From NCBI GenBank assembly GCA_005281725.1, contig SSBO01000008.1, forward strand, positions 4,259,964 to 4,323,963: 64,000 bases of DNA. The letters are read 5' to 3'. The stretch's first letter is position 1. The number at the start of each line of letters is the position of its first letter. This document shows positions 44,033 through 56,600 of the stretch, in pieces. The stretch comes from Wuchereria bancrofti (Eukaryota; Nematoda; Chromadorea; Rhabditida; Onchocercidae). The notes beneath the pieces are model-generated. The model was not told the DNA's origin and did no database searches. It saw only the letters and a program-made list of their open reading frames with translations. The translations under genes and the position numbers were made by a program.

Positions 44033-46043
44033 GTAGCCATTTCCAAGTTTTAAGTTTTCCTTATTCTATCAGAATTTTGAAATTCGAAGATTTAGAGCAT
44101 TGAACGACAATTTCATCATTTCTTGTGTATAATCTCGTTGATGTGATTAGTAGTGAAATTTTAATCAGGAATTTAACTTTAATGTGTAACTTTCGGGTCA
44201 GTAGTTCATGTTTCTGAATTGTTTCTAGGTCATACTAGTTTTCAAAGTCCCAATTAAAAAAACACTCTTCTTCGATTGTTTATCTTTTTGTTTCTTTTTT
44301 TAAATAAATTTTACATCCTTATGCATATAACACATCCCGAATGCCATTTGCCTTTCATCAGCTGATCAGTTGATCTACACCTCTCTTATATTGCGTTGAA
44401 TATTTTTCCTGCAACTAGTGCACCTGCTTTGGACATCTGAAAGAAGTATAGTGATCGTAAGTAGTAAGCACTTCCTAATGATAGATCTCTTATTTATTTG
44501 AATTATATCACTTTTTTGCTATTATCAGAGATATTTCTGAAGGCGATTGGGAATCTTTTTTACAACATAAAAATTTATTGAAATAGAGAGAAAGATAAAA
44601 TCGATTTACCCAAGATCATAAAAAAATTGTAATTTTATGAATAATTCAAGCTATCTGTCGGGAACGAAATTGAAACTGCCCTACTGCCTTGTAGTTTTGC
44701 ATACATTTTATTTTAAACTTAGTGGGAGAGTTCTTTTTGTAAATGAGATTTGCGGGAAAAGTTATCAGTCACCAAATTTCGAATCATTGTATTTATCAGC
44801 AGAACAAAAGTGAGTTCCTGCAGATTCTGTTGAAACTTGTGTGAAATTATAATTAGGTTTCCGACGTGGAAAAGAAAAGCATAACTGGTTTTTAAGTTTG
44901 AAAGAAGCATAACAAGTTGAAAAGAGTTAAGGAAAAATTTTTTAGCAATCAATTTGAAAATATACACCTCACAGCAGGGAAAGCTACAAGTTTCATATTT
45001 TTTTCAATTGGTTTTCGATCGGGTCGAGCAAAATGTTCGCTTAAAGCTAATTACTACTAATTAATCTGATAAAATAGCCAATAAAAAAACTCTATAGATT
45101 CAAATATTACAATTATTATGTTAAGGAGAGATTATAATTACTACCAAAAAGACTGATATAGCACATCTAATGTAGTGTTTTCAGTGATAAGTATTCGGTA
45201 ATTAATATTTCTATACTGATAATATTACCACAGAGCAAAAGCATAAAACAAATAACAGTTAGAGAGAAATATAGGACTGCAAGCAATATATGTTATGGAA
45301 ATAAACGATTGGTACCGATGTGACAATTTGGATGACAAAATGACGAAAATTCGAGATATGTATCAAAAAATTTGAAAAGCGAAGATAGAAGAATGACAAA
45401 CAATGATTAGCAGAAAACTTCATAAACTCAAAGATTATAATTATTATGTAAAATAAATGGAAATTTTGATATGATAATATTAGTAACTGTGTGAAATTCA
45501 ATGATAGCATCCCATTCAATATCTTTTCATTGTGCTCACAATTAACTTATAAATAACTTATAATTGTGCTAAAATCTAACAATTACCTGAAATAAGCAGG
45601 ACTGATTAAAGTTAAAAACTAACAAAAAAATCAAAATGCATAAAAATTACTGAAAATATTTCAAATCAAATTTTTACTCATTTTATAATTATTGATCGAT
45701 AGTTAATCAATAAGCCGTTACAACATTATTGATCATATTAACCAATTCGGTGAACGATGGTAAACAAAACGATAGATACTTCAGATCTTTTGAAGCAATA
45801 TGCTATTATAATACTAAATTCCTATTTGAAAAAAAATCAGATTATTTTTTTTTTTTAAACGCTATTTTTAATAAAATAAAAACCTTTTAATTTTTATATT
45901 TTCATTTATTTTAAGTCCTTTTTTCATTTATTGTTAAGCAGTAAATATATTTCTCAAAAACATTCCTTCTTTAACACTTAATTTTGCAACAGTTTATAAA
46001 TACTACGTTTTTTGAGAATGAAACTATATTGTCAACTGTTAGA
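44033..46043. other. Intergenic stretch downstream of the metallophosphoesterase gene
   Basis: It contains an AATAAA near 44302, a likely polyadenylation signal for the upstream gene. Otherwise no gene was recognised; the minus-strand ORFs at 44719 and 45259 look like AT-driven chance frames. Confidence 0.5.
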
Positions 46044-47185
46044 TTAATTTATCTGATCTACTCACTTTATTTAAGTTAATTTATCTGATCTACTCACTTT
46101 ATTTAAGTTAATTTATCTGATCTACTCACTTTAAGTTAATTTATCTGATCTACTCACTTTATTTAAGTTAATTTATCTGATCTACTCACTTTATTTAAGT
46201 TAATTTATCTGATCTACTCACTTTATTTAAGTTAATTTATCTGATCTACTCACTTTAAGTTAATTTATCTGATCTACTCACTTTATTTAAGTTAATTTAT
46301 CTGATCTACCCACTTTATTTAAGTTAATTTATCTGATCTACTCACTTTATTTAAGTTAATTTATCTGATCTACTCACTTTATTTAAGTTAATTTATCTGA
46401 TCTACTCACTTTATTTAAGTTAATTTATCTGATCTACTCACTTTATTTAAGTTAATTTATCTGATCTACTCACTTTATTTAAGTTAATTTATCTGATCTA
46501 CTCACTTTATTTAAGTTAATTTATCTGATCTACTCACTTTATTTAAGTTAATTTATCTGATCTACTCACTTTATTTAAGTTAATTTATCTGATCTACTCA
46601 CTTTATTTAAGTTAATTTATCTGATCTACTCACTTTATTTAAGTTAATTTATCTGATCTACTCACTTTATTTAAGTTAATTTATCTGATCTACTCACTTT
46701 ATTTAAGTTAATTTATCTGATCTACTCACTTTATTTAAGTTAATTTATCTGATCTACTCACTTTATTTAAGTTAATTTATCTGATCTACTCACTTTATTT
46801 AAGTTAATTTATCTGATCTACTCACTTTATTTAAGTTAATTTATCTGATCTACTCACTTTATTTAAGTTAATTTATCTGATCTACTCACTTTATTTAAGT
46901 TAATTTATCTGATCTACTCACTTTATTTAAGTTAATTTATCTGATCTACTCACTTTATTTAAGTTAATTTATCTGATCTACTCACTTTAAGTTAATTTAT
47001 CTGATCTACTCACTTTATTTAAGTTAATTTATCTGATCTACTCACTTTATTTAAGTTAATTTATCTGATCTACTCACTTTATTTAAGTTAATTTATCTGA
47101 TCTACTCACTTTATTTAAGTTAATTTATCTGATCTACTCACTTTATTTAAGTTAATTTATCTGATCTACTCACTTTATTTAAGTT
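46044..47185. repeat. 32-bp satellite array, about 35 tandem copies
   Basis: The unit is TTAATTTATCTGATCTACTC followed by ACTTTATTTAAG (32 bases). It is repeated head-to-tail with almost no substitutions; one C variant in CTACCCAC near 46305 was noticed. Three shorter 28-base units lack ATTT, ending near 46133, 46257 and 46990. The low divergence points to recent amplification or ongoing homogenisation. Every unit contains TGATCT. No ORF crosses it because each frame meets stops. Confidence 0.97.
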
Positions 47186-47799
47186 TCCAATAAATTGACT
47201 TCAAAACAAAAGAAAAAAATGAAAAATTTTATTATTACCACAGGATATATGATATAGTCTTATGAGAAATATGCAACAAATATAATATTTTCAACCGTTT
47301 ATAAACTAGAAAAAAAAAACAAAAAAAACCAATATTGGTATGATATTGACAAAGAATAGATTAGAAAATCGAAATCAATTTAAATTTATTAACACAGATG
47401 TAATTAACATAAGATAAAGGATTATCATGACTCATATAAATTTTTTTGTGTCATGCAAATTGTGATATTAGGAAGACGTTATGTCAAAGGTTAATTGCTT
47501 CATTTAATTCAGATATTAATTTGTTTAAGTGATGCAAGTTAATAACTTTAGAATATTGCAGTCATTTTCACGGAGTTAATTAATATAAATACGATTGTTA
47601 GTCTTATATTATACACGCCAAATTCAAGTATACTTTAAAGTTCACGTAATTTAGACGTCGAGCCAGAGAATGTTTTTATTTTGTAAATGTGGGCAATCAT
47701 AAATTCATTTCATCATTATTATTGATTACTTTTTGCAGTTCATTTCATCTTCTTGACAATTGCTATATTGGCGTTAATTGTACGTATGAAGGATGCAAA
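47186..47799. other. Unique DNA left of duplication copy A
   Basis: No firm gene. From a TTTTTGCAG acceptor-like site near 47740 a frame runs to about 47880, reading FLTIAILALIVRMKDAN and then RATTYITCYHN. It is span-like and could be an exon remnant, but no partner exon was found. Confidence 0.3.
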
Positions 47800-50700
47800 T
47801 GATCGTGCTACCACGTATATCACGTGTTATCATAATTTAAGTGATAAAATCGTTTTTCTTTTTTTTATACACAAGAAATAGACAACTTCTATTTATGTGG
47901 AAAATTACCATGTTGATTACATGATAGGATCATAAAGTCTTAATGATTAGAAAATTTTTATCTTGTCAGTGGCTTTTTTTGTCGCACAAAGATTTTATCT
48001 AAGAATTTTGATAAATGAGAGTTTTATTTGAATAGCTCTCAAGATCTTTAGCAATGTTTACGATAAATTAATTTCTCATTTCTAGCAAAGTCCATCTTTA
48101 TGAAAGGAGAACTAGCGTAACTTCTTCGTATCACTAAACTTAACATTTAATCAAATGATAAAAATAATATCAAGATTTTATTGAACAAGAAAAATAATAC
48201 TACTTGTCGCATAAATGATGATAGATCAGAGTCCTTTTGTCATTGAATCCTTTGTCACTAATGTGTCATTTTATCAAATCAAAAAAATAACGAAAGAAAT
48301 GGTAAAATAAAGAAAATTCTCAAAGAATTTTTGATAAAACTGTGCAACAACTCTATGATTTATAAAAATATTGCTTTACATGGATTTTTTTTTTTTTAAT
48401 ATCTTCGATAATGAATCTTTTAGTATCTTTACTAGATGCACGGGCAAAACGTTAAGTAGCACAAAATTAGCAACGTGGAAAAAAAATTTAATCGATGAAA
48501 ATGATTTGAGAAAGCATCGATTACCGTTTCTGATTTATCGGTTACAATTTCGTTAATAATTTCCGCCTTTAAATTCTCTTCATTCATTCTTACCACATAA
48601 TAATTCATCAGCTTCGATTCCGTTTATTCGATCGATCTCCTTTGTGTCATTCAGAGCTGCAGTGCAAGTCAGACAAAGCCGCTGAGGTGGCGACGACCAG
48701 TCTGTGCTTAATTTGAATTGCATCTGGAAATACAGACATTGTTACACGATGTAATGTGCAGTCACACATTCACTTATTGCTTCCCTTTCTTTTCAATTTC
48801 CGGAAGCAACCCGACTATTTTGCAGTCTTTCTGGTGTAACTGCAAATTATTTGGGTTGCTTCTGGTCATTATTGCCTGAATTGATTGGAATTAAGGTTTG
48901 TTTGATTAAAATAGCTTTTGGACAGGAAATTAAATCTAATGTCAATAAATCTGATGCTTACAGTTCTGGGAAGTGTAATTTCGGATGAAACCTGATGACA
49001 CTTGTAAAAGTGTTTTGCGATGACAGTTGGGGTCATATCAACGTGTATTTTAAAGGAATGTTGGGTTTGCACTTTTTTTTTACTTTAGTTCAAGAACTTT
49101 TTTTGACATTTCAAGCAGACTCACGATGCTATCATTATTTTCTCTATTCCCATGTTCTCATTTTTTCAGTTTGCATTTTTTTTACAGCTTTCTTTAGAGT
49201 ATTAAAAGATAATTGAAATACAGGTGAAATGGGCAGGAGAAAGGTTAAGCTTAGATAACACTAATTGATGTCTTTGGCTCATATAACCTATTTGACCTGA
49301 GTCCTTCACGTCAAGTTACAACCGGAAATCATCCAAACGTAGTGTCAGCCATATCTGAACTCGTCGGAAGTGTGGGCGAAACATTTCGCATCGATAATGA
49401 AACATTTGAAAATATTATTGGCATACGGTAACGCAGAAGTGGTGGTGCAACTTTTTTTTTGAAAATTTTTAAAAAAGTGTTCTAAATGATGACAAATAAG
49501 CATACCATAGATGAAGAACCTAATAAAGGAAAACGAAGATTTCATTTCTTTTTTTTTAAGGTTCCATTTAAAAAGAAAAAAATAAAGATTTCATTTTAAC
49601 TTAAAATAAAACTTAACAATAAATAATGATTATGATTTTAGTGTCGATATTGTGAGGCGTTTTCATAACACACGGACTTGGGTTTGTATAAATTGGTCTC
49701 CAAGATGATTCCATTCCTGTGATATTTTTTCATATCTAATTTCAGTTGTTTAAATGTTTGTGCAAACATTAAGTGATAGCTATTCCACAGCTTAATCGAA
49801 AGGTTAGTTATAGAAATATTTGGTCAGAAATTATAAAATAATATTAGAATTTTCGATTTTATATTTTTCCACTTCCCATCAAAATCTGTAATTATATTTT
49901 CGCTTTCTATGTCATATATCATGTCATTATTTTGACGTACAGAAGTAGCAGTTATTACCTGACTTTCCTACAAACCCGTTGCTTGCATAACATAAGAATC
50001 GTTGAGTTAGCCATAAAGTTAGAAGAAACTTTAAGATTGTGGGAAATTACAGAATAGTTTCTGAATTGATATGCGATTTAAATGCTTAAGAATTCTATTA
50101 TAGCCATATGACAAGCGTGACATGATGACCTCCTATGATGCAATAAATGATTGCTCTATTTTCATTGATTTAAACAAGAAATGATTGAGGAAGAGAAGCT
50201 CTTGAAAGTGGTAAATAATACAAACTTAATTTCGGAATAAAAAAAAAGTGTGAACATTAGCATTCACATGAAGTTGGGAATACATGTATGATATCATTAT
50301 TTTATGCAACATTATTTTTTATATTAAAATGACTTATCTGCAATTTATATAATTTGTTTTCACAAATATACTTCTTATTAAAGCTTTTATTGCAATATAC
50401 TTCTTAAATGAAACTATTTGAATTACAAGAAATCAAATGGTGTATTATCCATTGATCATATTCTTATCCAGTGTTATCCATTAAACATATATTGGAGACA
50501 TTACATTTCAAAGTGTAATTGATGATGCCTTGCCTTACTCAAACATTATCTCAAATTTCCTCATATCACTAGTATTCAAAGCGAGAAAGGGATTTTCTGC
50601 TTTTATTCTTACAGTTCGGAATTACAGAGTAAACAGTTCTAAATGAATTAAGTAAACAGTTCTAAATTGCAGAGTGCTATAATTTCTTTTAAATTTAAGC

Positions 50701-51650
50701 AATCATAATTTCATTTTCAGTTGCATGTTGTATTAAAATTAAAAAGTATGAATGAAATCCCAATTCAAAATTTATTCTATTTCTTTTTCATACCTTTCAT
50801 TATTTTATGATTTCATTGATATAAGTTTTCCTTTAAATGCATATTGGAATAAGCATATACTGTGTTCAGTTTCCCAAAATAAATTTCAAATTGTGCCTTA
50901 AATTTCGTTACATCAAATTACATCTTAAATTTCCTTCTATTTCACCTCCATAACCTTCCAAACTTCTAACGCATAATCTCATCCATGCTTTATACCTTTT
51001 AACGAAATTGTCGTGGAAGATTTGATAATTTAATTATTATTTTGGGAGAGGTTTTTGGATCGCAGGGAAATTCGTTGGATGTAGGTGTAACTATGTGGGG
51101 TTATAGACGAATATAATAATTCCTTTATTAGCAGAAACAGTAATACAATAATTTCATAAAGAAGAAATTTTTTATGATTACAAATGCCTTTTATCTGAAT
51201 TGTGATATAGTTATGATGATTCATTAATTTAAATTTCATTCCTTTTGTTTTATGCGCTCAATGCCGACAATATCTACAGCTATAGCGTATCAAACGATCA
51301 AATCAATCACATGGCTGCACACGTAACGTAACGTTTCCAGACAGATGCTTGCTGCTTCCAGTAATCCAACTTGAAATTGGGTAGGAAAAAAGGTTCTCTT
51401 TTGAAAACTTTCGAAATCGGAGGATTCGAGAAATAAGAATTCTTAGAATTTTATGTGAATTATTCTTTTCATAATTTTAATATTTTGTTTCATGTACATT
51501 AAAGTTATGAATAAAATCCTCTTCATACTAGTTTTCTTATTTCCAATCATGTTATTAACTAATTTAATAATCAGGAAATTGATATAAATAACTTAATTAA
51601 ATGCTTAGTGTTTTATTAATTAATTGGTTTAGTAGAAAATAAGAAAACTA
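47800..51650. repeat. Duplicated segment, copy A (decayed)
   Basis: It matches copy B in the same order and orientation. Landmarks are the TTGTCGCACAAAG block (47977 against 53862), the CAGAGCTG...GACAAAGCCG block (48652 against 54695), the nearly identical core (48784-49430 against 54836-55490), the ATTGAGGAAGAGAAGCT block (50184 against 56448), and the PTP last exon (51247-51372 against 57447-57602). The last match, ending TTAATTAATTGGTTTAGT (51615 against 59696), falls in PTP intron 1. Copy A therefore lacks the DNA of PTP exons 2-5. Many indels and substitutions separate the copies outside the core. Confidence 0.85.
51247..51372 (-). pseudogene. Decayed copy of the PTP gene last exon
   Basis: The minus strand reads VGLLEAASICLETLRYV, then CSHVIDLIV and a stop, aligning with VGLLETASIVRKQRYG...SHVADLIVRYAIATG of the intact gene at 57447-57602. 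It has lost about 24 bases, its splice acceptor is CAAG instead of CAG, and an Arg codon has become TGA. No other PTP exon is present in copy A, so it cannot encode a phosphatase. Confidence 0.85.
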
Positions 51651-51689
51651 AATGACGAAAAAAACATTAAATATGTTAGAATCATAAGA

Positions 51690-52600
51690 AAGCATGCAAA
51701 AGTTAAGAATAAATTAGGGAAAAATAAAAGTTAATTTTGACGATACACTAAGTAAGTTAGATAACTTAGGTAATAACAAAAATAGCATGCAGAAATTAAG
51801 ACGAATAAAAAAGTGAAGACAAAAGTCAATTAACAACAAAACAGAAAAATCAAATAGTATGTAAAAGTTAAGGAATAAAATAGTGTGTAAAAAAATTAAT
51901 ATAAATGAAAAACGCTGAAATAAAAATCGATTGATTAAAAACATCGAATAAATGAAATTTACAAAAAAGTATGCAGGAATTGACAAAATCATATGCCTTT
52001 GAAATGGAAATAATATACAAAAATCAAATAATAACAGAACAGCATGCAACTGTTAGTAACAAAATAGCATACAAAAGTTGATTAAATACAAAATTAAGTA
52101 ATTACAAGACGACAACATGTAAAAGACAAGTATTAACAAAAAAAAAAATGCGCAAAAGATAGGAAATAACAAAAAGCATGCAGAAATTAAGTTTTTTAAT
52201 GCAACAGGTAAGTAATAAGAAAAAAAAAAATATTAAAACAACATGAAAAGCTAAGTGATAACAAAATAACATGCAAAAATAGGTGGTGACAAAATACATG
52301 CAAAAGTTAGATAATTACAAAATCACACGCAAAAATTAATCAATTAAAAAATTAAAAACAATTAATTACCAGTAAATGAAAAACGTGGAATTAATAAAAA
52401 ACAATATGTAAATAATGTTAACAAAATTGCTGCAAAAGTTAGGATAGTGGGAAAACGCTGAAATTGTAGTTAATTAATTGAAATATAATTCAGAGTAACA
52501 AAATAGGATGAGAAGTTTGAAGTGAATAAAGAACGCTGTGGAAAAAGTTGAGAAAAGTTAGAAAACGTGGAAAAAGGTTAATAAGTGGAAAAACGCCAGG
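51690..52600. repeat. Degenerate minisatellite with a GCATGCAAAAGTTA core
   Basis: Diverged units of about 30 bases recur irregularly: AATAACAAAATAGCATGC followed by AAAAGTTAAG, for example at 51692, 51783, 52041, 52182 and 52270. The reading ORFs on the minus strand here are by-products of the repeat. It appears to be an old array in contrast to the young 32-bp satellite. Confidence 0.7.
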
Positions 52601-53699
52601 TGGGTCAGAGTAGCAAGGAGTGCAACGTGAAGTTTGAGAAGTTAAAAGAGATGACATAAATTATATTTATTTAGGAATACAAAGGAGAAATTGGAAAGAT
52701 GGAAATGATAAATGAAATATTATCAAAAATGCATGTATGATTAATTGATGAAAAGATATGTGCAATAAACAAATTTGCAAGAAATGGAAGAAATATATAA
52801 TTAATTAACAATGATAATTTTTAAATCATTTCATGTAAATATCAAAAAATACAAATTATCAAAATATGGGGAAAATGACAAGATTACTTTGAAGGATTGA
52901 AGTTAAACACTAGACGAATTATTAAATAGAATATGAAAAAAAATTCAGTTAAAATTAAAAAATGGCAGTGTGTATTTATTTTAATACTTTTAATGTTGTT
53001 AAGAATAAAAAATCGTAAAATAAGGAAACACAAAATAAATGCTTCCGCTTGCAATTCTAACAAAATATCGAAATGAAAGAAATTAATAAATTGCTGATTA
53101 ATTAAACAAACAGAATGAAATTGTCTTTTGTGATTTAATTACATTATAAACTGATGCTTCAATATTTAATTAAATTATAAACTGATTAAAAAGTCAAAAG
53201 GAAGCCGATAAGTGAATTATTCACTGCAAAATAAAATAACTAACCTAAAATGAAGGTAATTCATTGATTGTTCTTTTTCACCGAACTGATAGATTTATTT
53301 TCTTATATGTTCTTGAATTCTTATTTTCAGCATTGAATTCAATACTTTTACTGCAGGATTTGCATGCCGGTAAGCTTCCTCGCAATATTTCTCCATTTTC
53401 CACTTTGAATATCCTAAAATATTTAAAATAATTCAAAAATTATTACATCTAAAGACTGTATTCAAACGTAATCGTATGCAAGATGCATATCATCAAAATA
53501 AACACTTCAATAATCTTGCAGAATGATAATTTGCGTAATTTCAAAATTTCGAAACTTTATATTTAATCGATAATACTCGCCAAAAAACAAACACAACTTT
53601 TAATACTGAGCAGAATATTTATGTGTACAGTAATGTGACGACATCCGGTACAATTTTTGTCCTAAAGGATAATTTTAATGAAATTAAAGGAAGGCCTAT
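52601..53699. other. Spacer between the duplication copies
   Basis: AT-rich DNA without a recognised gene. A short frame after TTTTCAG near 53332 followed by a GTAAGC near 53371 is too short to support as an exon. Confidence 0.5.
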
Positions 53700-56600
53700 T
53701 AAAGTAATTCTTTTCTTTTTTTTACCTATAAAATAGATAACTTTTATTTATGTAAAATTATCATGTTGATTACATGATTAAAACTAGTCACAGTTTTAAA
53801 GAATGAGTAGGATCACAAAGTCTTAATGATTAAAAAATTTTTATTTTGTCAGTGGCTTTTTTTGTCGCACAAAGATATTACCTAAGAATTTTGATAAATC
53901 AGAGACAATCCAAATCACAAAATCTTCTGAATTTGCAAAATCTTTAGATAAGATCTTTATGTGGCAAATCGATTAATTTGCAAAATCTTTAGATAAGATC
54001 TTTATGTGGCAAATCGATTTCAATTATATTTTAACGAGTATTCCAACCGAAATCCAGCATTGAACTTGAAGAATATCGAGAACAATATAACTTGTAAATA
54101 TTTACTGCTTGCAGTAAAGAACTGCTTTATAGCTTTTAACCTTTTAATAAGCTTACACTTTGATTTGATAATATCACATCGTCAATCATTTTAATTACTA
54201 TTCTACTAATGTGTGTAACAATTATTTCCACATTTTTAGCATATTTCATCTTTATGAAAGGAGAAGAATTGGCGCAACTTTTTCGCATTACTAAAATTAC
54301 CATTTAACATTCAAGTTTAACATTCAGGTCACGTACACGCGTGTGCATCAGAGACAAAAATAAAATTTTATCGAATAAAAAAGTATATTATTACACACAA
54401 AATATTATGACAGCCGTGAACAGTACAAAATTAGCAATGCGAAAAAAAAAAAGTGTATTGAAATTTAATCGATAAATGATTCGAGAAACTGTTGATGACC
54501 TTTTCTAACAGATACAGAAGCTAATTCGTTTTCTCATTCTTCTGAAACCAATAATGTGATCACATGCTATGCCCCATTCCAATCCACCGATTAAAATTCG
54601 TTAATAATTTCCCCTTCAAAATTCTCTTCTTTCATTTTCCCACACTATAACACATGCACCCATCGTTAATTCCGTTCATTTCCTTTGTGTCATTCAGAGC
54701 TGTGGTGCAAGTCGGACAAAGCCGCCGAGGTGGCAACGATTAGTCTGCGCTTAATGTCGACATGAAATGAATTACATTTGAAAATATGGGCACTGTTACA
54801 CTGATACAATGTGCAAATCCCACGTTCACTTATTGCTTCCCTTTTCTTTTCAATTTCCGGAAACAACCCAACCATTTTGCAGTCTTTCCGGTGTGACTGC
54901 AAATTATTTGGGTTGCTTCTGGTCATTACTGCCCGAATTGATCAATGTGGCAGTCAAAGTGGAATTAAGGTTTGTTTGATTAAAATAGCTTTTGGACAGG
55001 AAATTAAATCTAATGTCAATAAATCTGATGCTTACAGTTCTGGGAAGTGTAATTTCGGATGAAACCTGATGACACTTGTAAAAGTGTTTTGCGATGACAG
55101 TTGGGGTCATATCAACGTGTATTTTAAAGGAATGTTGGGTTTGCATCTTTTTTTTACTTTAGTTCAGGAACTTTTTTTGACATTTCAAGCAGACTCACGA
55201 TGCTATCATTATTTTCTCTATTCCCATGTTCTTATTTTTTCAGTTTGCATTTTTTTTACAGCTTTCTTTAGAGTATTAAAGGGTAATTGAAATACAGGTG
55301 AAATGGGCAGGAGAAAGGTTAAGCTTAGATAACACTAATTGATGTCCTTGGCCCATATAACCTATTTGATCTGAGTCCTTCACGTCAAGTTACAACCGGA
55401 AATCATCCAAACGTAGTGTTAGCCATATCTGAACTCATCCGGAAGTGTAGGCGAAACATTTCGCATAGATAATGAAGCACTTAAATATATATTTACTGGC
55501 ACTTTTTTTTTGACAAATTTGTTCTAATTGAGAGCAAATAACATACCACAGATGACGAAACCTAATGAAGGTTCCATTTCCAGTCAAAATGAAACTTAGC
55601 AATTATTAATGACTATTATTTGAGTGTCGCTGATATTATCGAGAGTGACCGGTTTACTGCATTTTCACAGGCACTTGGATTTGGAAAAGTATAAAGTGGC
55701 CTTCAAGATAATTCCATTTTACCATTTTTTCATACCTATTTTTAATTGTTTAAATGTTTCTGCAAACTCTACACGCCTATTCGATAAGATAATTTTAGAA
55801 ATATTTGGTCAGAAATTGTAATGTGACATCACAATTTCCAATCTTATAATTTTCTATTTCCCACCAAACTTTTTGATCCAATAATTATAAATATGTGATT
55901 TTTAAAGCATTGCTTTCAGTGCAACTATTTTGACGTATAAAAGTGATAGTTATTTGAGATTGCGCAATTTCCTACAAACAGATCGCTTGCATAATTTAAG
56001 CCAATCGTTTTTACGTGAATCAGTCAGCTGGTCATATTCTGTTATCACTGTAAAGTTTGAAAAAATTTTGAGGAAATATAGTTACAAAGTGGTTTTTCAG
56101 TCATTTACAACTTAAGTGCTTAAGAAATCTTAAAGTGCTGCAATTTTTCTTAAACTAAAATCATTAAAAGTTAGTAAATAATTTATAAAAATATGATCTG
56201 AGTATCATTAAAAGAATTTTGTTTTCCAGAATTTGGGAACCGAAATTATGAAAAATTATCGAAAAGCAATCACATTGTTGCCACAAAAAAGTTTTTCTCG
56301 TAACATTATTATGCCACAAAAAGTTAGAAACTTAAAAACACAGAAAGTTACAAATTTGTTTTATTTTTTTCAAAATTCATAAAAGTGTGATATTTTAATT
56401 AGCATTTCGAACACAAAACTCTCTATTTTCATCGTGTAAACAAAAATGATTGAGGAAGAGAAGCTCCTGGAAGCGATAAATAGTATGAAGAGCTTAATTT
56501 TTGTATATAAAAAAGGTTTAGCATTAATATCATTTTCTGATAATATTATTTTGTCTGCAATTTATACAATTTGTTTTCACAAATATTAAGCTCTAATAAA

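Noticed and set aside
48869..49216. ORFs on both strands conserved between duplication copies A and B
   Set aside because: Conservation reflects near-identity of the DNA core; both strands are equally open and no protein family was recognised, so they are not called as genes.
51714..52299. Minus-strand ORFs rich in Phe and Leu
   Set aside because: They are produced by the degenerate minisatellite (FCMLF-like recurrence) and not by a gene.
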